Part shown: positions 55,533 through 64,000 of the stretch, one piece after another
How positions within the stretch are numbered: the first letter of the stretch is position 1
Layout: the number at the start of each line of letters is the position of its first letter
Assembly: GCA_002077065.1 (NCBI GenBank)
Contig: NAJO01000037.1
Location: 310,001 to 374,000 of the forward strand
Direction of reading: 5' to 3'
DNA length: 64,000 bases
DNA from: Cryoendolithus antarcticus
Taxonomy: Eukaryota; Ascomycota; Dothideomycetes; Cladosporiales; Cladosporiaceae
Made by a program: the position numbers and the translations under genes
The notes under the pieces: model-generated
Told to the model about the DNA's origin: nothing
Seen by the model: only the letters and a program-made list of their open reading frames with translations
The model's database searches: none

Positions 55533-58030
55533 ATGGCGGAGCGATCGATGCAGAATGCGAAGGACGCGACGCAGGCTTTCGGGACGAAGCAGCAGGAGCC
55601 GCTTGCGAGCTCCAAGGACGACCACTCCAAGCCGGGCATCACGTTTGCTGCGCAGGACTCCCTTCCGAAGCTTCCGATACCAGATTTAGAAGCGACGATG
55701 AAGAGGTATCTTGCTTCTCTTGACCCGTTGCAGACTGCACGAGAGCATGCGGATAGCGAACGCGCGGTCAACGAATTCCTGCAGACCACTGGGCCGGATC
55801 TTCAAGCTAAGCTGAAGGCCTACTCGCAAGGGCAAGGCAGCTATATCGAACAATTCTGTATGTAGATGGTCAGATCGTAGGGACTTTCCGCTGATAACGT
55901 GCAGGGTACGACTCCTACCTCAATTACGACAATCCAGTGGTGCTCAACCTCAACCCATTCTTTCTGCTCGAGGATGATCCAACACCAGCTCGCAACAATC
56001 AAGTCACTCGTGCTGCCTCTTTGGTGATCTCCGCATTATCGTTCGTCCGCGCTGTCCGCAAGGAGGAGCTGCCACCTGATACGCTCAGAGGTCAGCCACT
56101 TTGCATGTACCAATACTCGCGCCTCTTCGGTACAGCTCGCATCCCCACCGAAAATGGCTGTCAGATTGGCCAAGATCCTGGTAGCAAACACGTCGTCGTG
56201 CTATGTCGAGGTCAATTCTACTGGTTCGATGTCTTGGACGACAACAGCGATCTCATTATGACGGAGCGGGACGTCAGTCTCAACTTACAAGTCATCGTAA
56301 ATGATGCTGAGCAGACTCCAATTTACGAGGCAGCAAAAAGCGCGCTTGGCGTACTGAGTACTGAGAATCGCAAGATTTGGTCGAGTCTGCGCGACGTCCT
56401 CGGGAAAGACGAGGGCTCCGACAATAGCGATTGTCTAAATATTGTGGACAGTGCTTTGTTCATCCTCTGTCTCGACTACACCGAGCCGATAAACACACCA
56501 CAACTATGCGAGAATATGCTCTGTGGCACGAGTGAGATTCAGAAGGGCGTGCAAGTGGGCACATGCACCAATAGATGGTACGACAAGCTGCAGATCATCG
56601 TTTGCAAGAACGGCAGTGCAGGTATCAATTTCGAGCACACCGGTGTTGACGGCCACACTGTCCTTCGCTTCGCCTCCGATCTCTACACTGACACGATTCT
56701 TCGCTTCGCACGTACAATCAATGGTCAAGCACCCTCGCTATGGGCTTCATCTTCTCCAGACCCAAGCAAGCGCGATCCGAAGTCATTTGGCGACGTGAAC
56801 ACTACACCGCATAAGTTAGAATGGGACATGGGCCCCGAACTCACCACCGCCCTCCGCTTCGCTGAGACCCGCCTCGCCGATCTCATTCAGCAGAACGAGT
56901 TCCAAACGCTCGAATTTGCCGCCTACGGCAAGACATTCATGACAAGCTCCGGCTTCTCGCCCGACGCCTTCGTCCAAATGGCTTTCCAAGCCGCCTACTA
57001 CGGCCTCTACGGCCGCATGGAGTCCACCTACGAGCCTGCAGCAACCAAAATCTACTACCATGGCCGCACAGAAGCCATTCGCCCCGTTACCCACGAATCT
57101 ACAGACTTCGTCCGCTGCTTCTGGGGCGAGAATCCACCCGCCAAGAAAGTCGAGCTCCTGAAGAAAGCCTGCGAGAAGCACACCTCCATCACGAAAGAGT
57201 GCGCAAAAGCGCAAGGCCACGATCGGCATCTCTACGCCTTGTCCTGCTTGTGGCAACGCCAGGTAGACGCTGACAACGACAATGGCTCCGACGGTGCAAG
57301 CACAAACGGCTACTCCTCGCCCACCTCAGAGCGCGAAACCACCACTGATTCCCCGAAACGCAGCAGCATGCTCAGCTCCGACGAATCTTCCCTTTCCCGC
57401 TCCCCTGCGCCCCGCCAGCAGCAACACCAACAACAGCATGCCCTGCCAGCGATATTCGCCGACGCCGGCTGGGATAGGATAAACAACACCATCCTCTCGA
57501 CCTCCAACTGCGGCAACCCGTCCCTCCGGCACTTCGGCTTCGGACCTACCTCCGGGGAAGGTTTCGGGATCGGATACATCATCAAAGACGGCTCCGTCTC
57601 CATTTGTGCGGCCAGCAAGCACAGACAGACGAAGCGCTTCGTTGATGGCATCGAGAGCTACTTCCTCGAGATCCGCAAGCTCATCCGCATGGTTCAGCGC
57701 CGCGGCACGGGTGGCGAGAAGGGCAGTTCCCGCGCCAGGGAGGCTGAGGGCATGAATCGACGGGGACGGGTTATTGAGGCGCAGGAGGGTGCTAAGGCCG
57801 AGGAGGAGAGTCAGGGGGCTAGCGATGATGAGTTGGGTGGATGTGAGTTGCTTCTTGTCAATTTGGAGTTTGGACGGGGGCTGAATACTGACTTTCTCGC
57901 AGATGGGTTTTTCGACGCCGGGATGCTTTTGCAGGCTCTCAAGGCTAAGGAAGCACACGATGAGCGGCAGAGCGACAAGGTTGTGCAGAGACGGGAGGTG
58001 GGGAAGAAGTTGAGGTTGATGGAGTACTAG
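55533..58030 (+). CDS. Carnitine O-acetyltransferase, Yat2-like
   Basis: Transfers acetyl groups between CoA and carnitine for acetyl shuttling during growth on fatty acids, acetate or ethanol. Exons 55533-55857, 55905-57842 and 57903-58030 give 796 residues. Intron 1 is 47 bp (GTATGT...GTGCAG) and restores EQFWYDSYL. Intron 2 (57843-57902, GTGAGT, TACTGAC branch, CTCGCAG) is 60 bp, stop-free and in frame; removing it gives GGYGFFDAGMLL. Features: LPKLPIPDLEATMKRYLASLDPL, the NNQVTRAASLVI segment, GQFYWFDVL, the catalytic His in FEHTGVDGHTVLRF, and STSNCGNPSLRHFGFGP near the C-terminus. Two low-complexity inserts (about 580-630, Ser/Gln-rich, and about 710-760, acidic) are absent from typical family members but usual for fungal Yat2. 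No peroxisomal signal or clear mitochondrial leader is seen; cytosolic is likely. A start at 55431 or 55446 is possible. Confidence 0.92.
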
Positions 58031-58870
58031 GCTTGCCTCTCCTGATTGTGCTCTCACCATGGACGCCGAGACGATTGATGTATGTTGTTGAGTGCGCTAT
58101 GGTACATGTATTGTACAGCTTGTCCACCTATCGTCTCGCGTCTATTCGGCCATGCCTTTGCTGAGCCGCCGCGCGACTAGGTCAGCGCCATATCGCCTGA
58201 GTGTATGTGCGGCTGGAGGCGACAGCATGTCTGGTCGTCCATTTCTGCGACACATCCATCATAATACTGGCCAAATCCTCATCGTCCGCTCCTCGTTGTC
58301 CACTGCTCATCTCCTTCCCATTATCACGCAAATTGCGGTAGTGTACCATCATACAAGTTTATACACGTACTCCACGGCAAACGGCGCTGTGTCCTACAAT
58401 CAGCTTTGAATTCCCGGAGATCTTCGCATCGCGCCTCGAACGTACAGAGATAGAGCACGACGCATGTCGCCAGGGCGTTGTAGACCGTGTGCATGGCGGT
58501 GGCTTCTTGCTGCTTGAGCTCTGCGGCTGTGGGAGGGGGTGCTGGATGGGGGTGTCAGTTATTGAGTTGGAGAACAGGGACGTGGGAAGGGAGAGTTACG
58601 GCCGCCGAACATGGTGAGAGGATCCTGGGGATAACGACGAGTTGGGCAGATGGTCGGAATTGGAACTAGGGGCGTGGATGTGCTGCTGTTGCATGGCCAT
58701 CGTCTCGGAGGTGTCGGTCACTCTGACTTGCCTGAGGCAGTCAGGCTCCTCGATCAAACGACTGCACGGCACTCGAACGCGACTTCAACTGTAATTGTCG
58801 ATCTCTCTCCCACCAACAGCGAACCCTCGTGCAATATACTCACTACCACAACACCCTCCTCACATTCACA
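58031..58870. other. Intergenic: YAT2-like 3' end and IWS1 promoter
   Basis: 840 bp in tandem orientation without a supported frame. The last 100 bases (CCCTCGTGCAATATACTCACTACCACAACACCC) look like the IWS1 leader. Confidence 0.55.
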
Positions 58871-60383
58871 ATGGAAGATCTGGAACAGTCCACCTCCGCC
58901 GTACCCTCGCTCGATGTGTCCCCCGAACCGCAAGCAAACGCAGAGCCAAACGACCCCCTAGACCCCTCGATCGAGGAAGAGAACGCATCTACGCCACCCA
59001 TCGCAAACCCATCAGCCGACATGGATCTCGATGAGGACGAAGCGCCACCGTCAGACAATGAGTCTGAGCTCGATGACTTGGATGAGGCCCAATTCGACAA
59101 CTTCGATGCAGCCAATATTATTGTCCCTGATGCGCCTGTCGCAGTCGATGAGTCCAACGTCGGACTACTGGGCGTGCACAAGCGCAAGCGGACTGAGGGC
59201 GAGGAAAGGGAGAGCAGGAAAAAGAAGAAAGAGGGTCGGAGAGAGAAGGCCAGAAAGCCAAAGCGGGTGAGGGCTGGCGAGGATGGTGAAGATGAGCCGG
59301 ACTTTGAGGGTGGTCCCGAGATGGAGGGCAAGAGACGACGGAAGGGCAAGGCAGATGGAGGTGGGGAGAGGGTGAGGAGGATCAGGGAACCGGAGAATGA
59401 GGATGATTTGCCGCCGGAAGAGCGTGAGTGCTATCAAGTATTGATGACAGATATGAGCAATACTGACAACACGCAGGCCGCCGACGCGCCCTAGACCGCA
59501 AGATGGACGACGCCCTCCGCACCAACAAGCCCGCCCGCCGCCGCGGCATGGGCATAGACCTCGACGCCGCCGCCGACGCCGAACTAGAGAACATGCGCCA
59601 GCTCATGGCAGCAGCCTGCCAAGCCGACCAACGCGCCCGCGAAGAGGGCAAAGTCGCCACCGCCAAACTCAAACTCCTCCCCCAAGTCACCGAACTCTTA
59701 AATCGCAACACGCTCCGCTCCAGCATCATAGACCCCGACGTCAACATCCTCGAGGCCGTTAGATTCTACCTCGAGCCCGCTGATGTGGATGCCGCGCTGC
59801 CGAACTACCAGATCCAGAGGGAGCTGTTTGCGATTCTGATGGGTTTGAGTATGACTAAGGAGGCGCTTGTGGCGAGCGGGCTGGGGAAGGTGATTGTGTT
59901 TTATACGAAGAGTATGCAGCCGCAGTTGGGGATTAAGCGGCAGGCGGAGAAGCTGGAGGCGGAGTGGTTGAGAATTGTGTTGGGGAAGAGGAAGGATTTA
60001 AGGTCGAAGGTATGGCTGTGTTGTGTAGCAGATTTCCTGCCTCTCCACGATCCCTCTCAAACAATATATATACTAACATTCTCACTCAGGCCGTACCAAC
60101 AGCCCCCTACGACCCCCTCGTCGCCTCCCAACGCCCAACCGGCTCCCAACATCTCGACCGCGCGACGCTCATGGCCGAGAAGCGCAAGAAGGCTCTCGCA
60201 GCGCCCATCGCCACGAATCGCGCACGCGTAGAGGGCACAGTGGGCAGCTACAGTATCATGCCCGCGAGCAATATGAGTTCCGCTGTGCTTGCCGATCAAG
60301 GAAAGAGGCAGGGTGCTGTTGGCGAGGCGGCGTTCCGGAAAGTGGCTGCGAGGGCGAAGGGGAAGGGGGGCATGGGAAGATAG
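58871..60383 (+). CDS. IWS1: Transcription elongation factor Iws1/Spn1
   Basis: A nuclear partner of Spt6 and RNA polymerase II in elongation and mRNA export. Three exons, 58871-59423, 59477-60009 and 60090-60383, with introns of 53 bp (GTGAGT...ACGCAG) and 80 bp (GTATGG, perfect TACTAAC branch, ACTCAG), give 459 residues. Residues 1-190 are acidic then strongly basic (KRKR, RKKKKEGRREK), probably disordered and nuclear-targeting. The conserved TFIIS N-terminal-type (TND) domain covers about 240-360 with KLLPQVTELLNRNTLRSSII, NILEAVRFYLEP, LPNYQIQRELFAILMGL and LGIKRQAEKLEAEWLRIVLGK. The C-terminus is MAEKRKKALAAPIATNRAR, then KGKGGMGR. The start is chosen at the first Met after the in-frame leader (MEDLEQSTSAVPSLD); an in-frame Met lies 14 codons upstream. 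Confidence 0.95.
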
Positions 60384-60880
60384 GCGGGAGGGCTGGGTCG
60401 GTTTGGGCGAGTGAAATTGAGGCTAGAAGGCTCTCGTGTAGGATGAGAAGTCGATGGTGGAGGGTGGCTTTGTGCCGACAATACTGGATATGATGAATGG
60501 GATTTGTGTGAGTACCCAGTTCCAATGCATTGATATACTGCGACCCTCCCTTTTCGACCACCGTCTCATCATCTCATTCGTACTTGTCAGTCCTTCACTT
60601 CTCGCTGCAATCTCCCTCGCTCCTTCCCTTTCATTCACTGTCGCTTCCCGCTAACCCTGTTCGGTGGGGCGGGCCTTGTAAACAGACGCACAAACGAGGG
60701 AATTTGATCTGGGTTCTCGATCACTCTTGTTTGGTCACACAGAGGTGATCACTTGGAATAGATCGCTTGCACACGATCACTTCCTGGATCACATCAAATC
60801 GAGCGCTGGCTGTTGTCACACCTGATATATACCTTCGTCACTCACTGACTGGCCTTCGTCTGGTCACCGTCGCTGACTCC
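60384..60880. other. Intergenic: IWS1 3' end and promoter of the zinc-cluster paralogue
   Basis: About 500 bp. The frame is open from 60767 in phase with the next gene but lacks similarity to the paralogue's start, so I treat it as leader. No element named. Confidence 0.5.
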
Positions 60881-62956
60881 ATGATGGCTTCGAACACGTC
60901 GTCTGATATCGATGTTGACGCGTATGTATACCTGATGACAAAGCGCATTACTCCAGTGACACCCACTGACCTACATTCTAGTCTACGCAGACCAGAGACT
61001 GTCCGTGCGAACGATTTCTGGTTCTGCTCTCGGTCCCAATGGGAGATCCTTGCTGCCCAGGCGGGCAATCCATTGATCTCCCCGGAGGACCAGCAAGCTG
61101 CGTTGAAGCAGCTTTGTACCATCCATGACGCCGGGCTGATCATGGAATCTACTTCGGGCATCGATGTCCAGAACGGATGTAAGGCTTGCGATAAGGCAGG
61201 CGTAAGGTGCAGAGTTTGGAAGGACGGAAGGCGTAAGGGCTGCGCTTTTTGCCTACTCAAGGGTGTGAACTGCACTGCCACTGCTATCACACAGCCTGCC
61301 AAACCTGCTGCATCCTCAAAGGCGACTCAATCCACCCCGCCGCAATCGACAGCCACCGCCTCAAGCACCAACCACTTCCGGGATCTGGAGATCGAGGTCT
61401 TCGGCCGGGCCCGAGACGCGAAGTCGACGCCTCCCTCGAGCGATGCTGAGGCTGAGGCTGAGGCAGAGCTCAGGAGCTTTGCCGAGCGCCAAACAACGAA
61501 GAAGCCTGCTCCGGCTAAGCCGAAGGCAAAGGCGACTACGCCCGTAGGCGCTCAGGGGAAGGCACCGGTGGCTCCTATGCTCACTTCCACCGCACCGACC
61601 ACCAAGTCCGCTGCAACACCCATCGCTGAGAAGCAGATTGTTAGTGTGTCTCACAGCACGCTGCAGCCTTCCACAGCGAGCCCAATGGCTCAACATATTT
61701 CGCCGAAAATGCCTCACCTCCGAACACAGTCCATCTTTGTTGAGGAATCAGACGTCGATCTAGTGGCGCCACCTCAAACCCGACAGACCTCCGACAAACC
61801 TGTCACGGCTGACGACACAGCTCATGAGCAAGATGACTCCACGTCATCCGAAGAGCCATTGATCAACCAGCGTCGGCCTAGACCTCAGGAGGGGCCTAGA
61901 TCAGAGTCTGGCTATGGCTCGCTTCAACCTACATCGCCTATCGCCCCTGCACCATCGACAGACGATACAGTGACCTCTCCGACGAACACCAAGCACCCCT
62001 ACCCCGAAGTCCTCGGTGAGACTTCAGAATGGTGGCACCTCTCCCGCAAAGACTATGAGGCGATGTCCGACGACCTCAAAAGACGCCGGGCTCACATAGC
62101 ACGAATGATGTCTACCGACGCAGGCGTACTCGCAGGCTCTCCTTGCCAACGCTGTCTTAACAAGGCAGCGGAGGGCTGGCAGGAGCCGTGCGTCGTCTAC
62201 TCGGCTGCAGAACGTGAGAGGGTGGGCAAGAGCTGCGTTGCGCGTTGCGCACCATGTCTGACCGCGAATCGCAGCTGTGGGGCCAAGCTGGAGGCTGACG
62301 AAGAGGAGGAGGAGATGGAGGAGGAAGAGGGGTCGGCGTTCGAGGGGAGTGAGACGCCGAGCCCTGCCGTGAAGACGAGGGCTAGGAGAAATGCAGTGGC
62401 TGGTGATCGACGGACAAGCCGCACCAAGACAATGACGCCGAGAAGTAAGACGGTCATCTACAGTGATGAAGAGGACGATTGGCAAGGCTTCCCGGCGAGC
62501 AGTACTGGAGTAGCTGCTCGGTCACAGCCGAAGGCGAAGCCAAAGCAAGACCCACGCCGTCGAAGGACTACCCAGTCGCATTCGCAACTGCAGCAGAATG
62601 CCTATACACCTGACGACGCTACGCACGATACAGATGACCAAGGCATCGTCGCAAAGCCACGAACTCCCGCCTCCAAGACGATCCCTACCCCTCAAAAGCA
62701 GCCTCAAACGCGATCACGACCCCGCCATACCCAATCGCCCATGGATATGGACGACGACAAGGAAGACGAGGAGATCGCAGTGATGAGAGCAGAAGCACTA
62801 GCCGAGCAACGAGCCAGGCAAGTCAAGGCGTTTGCCGAGCAGAAGGCTCTTGAAGATGCAGCATTTGCTGCGGAACTGGAGGCCAAGCTGGCGCGTGCAA
62901 AGTTTGAGAAGAACAGAAAGCGCAAGTCTTGGGTGATGGATCGGGCGGATTCTTGA
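60881..62956 (+). CDS. Unrecognised protein with internal Zn2Cys6-like cluster, copy A
   Basis: I do not recognise this family. Exons 60881-60921 and 60982-62956 are joined across a 60-bp stop-free intron (GTATGT, CACTGAC branch, TTCTAG) and give 671 residues. After LRRPETVRANDFWFCSRSQWEIL comes a cysteine cluster at residues 80-111: C-X2-C-X6-C-X10-C-X2-C-X6-C, the exact spacing of a Zn2Cys6 binuclear cluster, though here it is internal and preceded by a helical DFW...W module rather than at the N-terminus. A second Cys-rich segment near residue 400 (SPCQRC...GKSCVARCAPCLTANRSC) is a diverged version and follows WHLSRKDYEAMSDDLKRRR, like the first module. The remainder is Ser/Thr/Pro-rich with acidic runs, and the C-terminal 60 residues form a charged coiled coil (AEQRARQVKAFAEQKALE). 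Nuclear or DNA-binding function is inference. Confidence 0.8.
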   Translation: MMASNTSSDIDVDAYVYLMTKRITPVTPTDLHSSLRRPETVRANDFWFCSRSQWEILAAQAGNPLISPEDQQAALKQLCTIHDAGLIMESTSGIDVQNGCKACDKAGVRCRVWKDGRRKGCAFCLLKGVNCTATAITQPAKPAASSKATQSTPPQSTATASSTNHFRDLEIEVFGRARDAKSTPPSSDAEAEAEAELRSFAERQTTKKPAPAKPKAKATTPVGAQGKAPVAPMLTSTAPTTKSAATPIAEKQIVSVSHSTLQPSTASPMAQHISPKMPHLRTQSIFVEESDVDLVAPPQTRQTSDKPVTADDTAHEQDDSTSSEEPLINQRRPRPQEGPRSESGYGSLQPTSPIAPAPSTDDTVTSPTNTKHPYPEVLGETSEWWHLSRKDYEAMSDDLKRRRAHIARMMSTDAGVLAGSPCQRCLNKAAEGWQEPCVVYSAAERERVGKSCVARCAPCLTANRSCGAKLEADEEEEEMEEEEGSAFEGSETPSPAVKTRARRNAVAGDRRTSRTKTMTPRSKTVIYSDEEDDWQGFPASSTGVAARSQPKAKPKQDPRRRRTTQSHSQLQQNAYTPDDATHDTDDQGIVAKPRTPASKTIPTPQKQPQTRSRPRHTQSPMDMDDDKEDEEIAVMRAEALAEQRARQVKAFAEQKALEDAAFAAELEAKLARAKFEKNRKRKSWVMDRADS

Positions 62957-63460
62957 GCACTTGATCTCCTGAGTCTACTGCTGGACGCGGGAAAGGACGG
63001 GAAGTCACTTGGAGCCCTACTAGGGGTATGGCCGATGTTCGGTTGGTACTGGAAGTGCATGTGAAGCACGGTGATTGGGGGTCTGGTGAATTTTGAGGGC
63101 GTTTGACATGGTTATGCTGCACTCTGTGGCGGCAGCGCAATCTGTTCAGTGGGAGGGCATGCCGCATACTGTTGGATCTGCTCCTCGGCGAGCATCTGAG
63201 TGAGTCTTAATCACTTTCCACCAGTACGTTGTCTTCACGTGCTATCACATTGTAGCTGAACCTGTAACGTGACGGATCAGGGCTCACTGACGACACTGCG
63301 ATGCGGACGGCTATGCGCATCCTGAGGCGAGGCAGGAGCGACAGATGCATGGCTTCCAGTACCTTCCGTTGTCTCGCTTCCCTGCTTCTCGCCACACAGA
63401 GATTCCGACACCGCGTTTGCTACATCACCACACATGACACTGGAATCAACACCGCACTCA
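62957..63460. other. Intergenic between the two zinc-cluster paralogues
   Basis: About 500 bp in tandem orientation. No supported frame; it should hold the 3' end of copy A and the promoter of copy B. Confidence 0.5.
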
Positions 63461-64000
63461 ATGGCCGACCCGAAGCCAAGATCGCATGGCAATGCAGCCG
63501 TCGAAGTGCTTCGCAACGAGTAAGTCAATTTCCTGCACTGCTTGTCTTCGTGGCTGCACCAGAGGATCTACGCTGTCCTGGCTCAGCGTATATCAGCGTT
63601 TGTATCGAGTAGCTGACAGCGAGAAAGGTCCCGCCGCCCGAAAACAACAGACACGAAGGACTTCTGGTACATGTCACCAGAAGAATGGACCACACTTTTC
63701 AAAGACGCTACAGATGAGGACTCAACGACGACGAAAAGCGCCTATCAGAAACTTCGCTTGTTGGAGAAAGTGGGTAGTTTGATGGAAACCAAAGAAGGGG
63801 TTACTGTCCCAGCATTCGCCACTTGCAAGCCATGCAAGTCCGCGGGCGTGGCATGCCGGGTAGCCAAAGACAGCAGCGGCATGGCTTGTGCGAAATGTTT
63901 GCGCCATCATGCGAGCTGCGAGGCCGGAAAGCTCATGAAGCGCGGATTGCAGACATGGGCTGAAGCTACGAAGGAGCAGCCAGCTACGCCCATGAAGGCG
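63461..64000 (+). CDS. Unrecognised protein with internal Zn2Cys6-like cluster, copy B (3' end outside window)
   Basis: Exon 1 is 63461-63519 (MADPKPRSHGNAAVEVLRNE) and exon 2 starts at 63628 after a GTAAGT...GAGAAAG intron of 108 bp, then stays open to the window edge. The product reads SRRPKTTDTKDFWYMSPEEWTTLF, then a Cys cluster at residues 86-117 with spacing C-X2-C-X6-C-X10-C-X2-C-X6-C, identical to copy A. Shared residues with copy A include RRP-T, DFW, S---W--L, CK-C, AGV-CRV-KD, CA-CL. The intron lies at the same place and phase (phase 2, just before xRRP) in both. The copies are therefore tandem paralogues. An alternative acceptor at 63619 would shift the frame and lose the similarity, so it is rejected. 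No function is assigned. Confidence 0.75.

Noticed and set aside
60767..60880. In-frame upstream start for zinc-cluster copy A
   Set aside because: The paralogue begins at the equivalent of 60881, and the 38 extra residues show no similarity to it.

Overview
The window is nuclear DNA of a filamentous ascomycete (Pezizomycotina), probably a Dothideomycete. The evidence is fungus-type genes (KSP1-like kinase, SEC16, a fused PABA synthase, Zn2Cys6 regulators, YAT2) and short introns of 47-80 bp with GTRNGY donors, CTRAC-like branch sites and YAG acceptors. The class is my inference; the kingdom and subphylum are well supported. There is no sign of bacterial, viral or organellar sequence and no intact transposon.

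Layout. 0-2.4 kb: the 3'-truncated enolase-phosphatase gene UTR4 and a Gal80-like Gfo/Idh/MocA oxidoreductase, both on minus. 2.4-6.4 kb: no recognisable gene; the last kilobase is a pyrimidine-rich leader of the next gene. 6.4-10.5 kb: KSP1-like kinase and RAD23 on plus. 11.1-21.4 kb: SEC16 (minus) and a NEO1-type P4 flippase (plus), sharing one 483-bp divergent promoter. 23.6-29.0 kb: a four-helix membrane protein (plus) converging on a large, possibly Sds3-like protein (minus). 32-40 kb: a small single-pass membrane protein, GPI13, ELP5, a DEUBAD/ASXH protein and SEC22. 40.1-46.2 kb: a 6-kb stretch without recognisable genes, with degenerate repeats and two tRNA-like sequences. 46.2-54.2 kb: PABA synthase, a degenerate short-chain dehydrogenase, a Zn2Cys6 transcription factor and RAD57. 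55.5-60.4 kb: YAT2-type carnitine acetyltransferase and IWS1/SPN1. 60.9-64.0 kb: two neighbouring paralogues of a family I do not recognise, each with an internal Zn2Cys6-like cluster; the second runs off the window.

Most genes are unrelated housekeeping genes. Membrane traffic recurs (SEC16 at ER exit sites, NEO1-type flippase in Golgi/endosomes, SEC22 as ER-Golgi SNARE, GPI13 in the ER), but apart from the SEC16/flippase head-to-head pair these genes are not adjacent. The best candidate for something undescribed is the paralogue pair at the right end. Other points worth a look are a short-chain dehydrogenase that has lost its catalytic residues, three stop-free introns of length 3n that hide inside open frames, and abrupt third-position G/C skew switches inside single exons.
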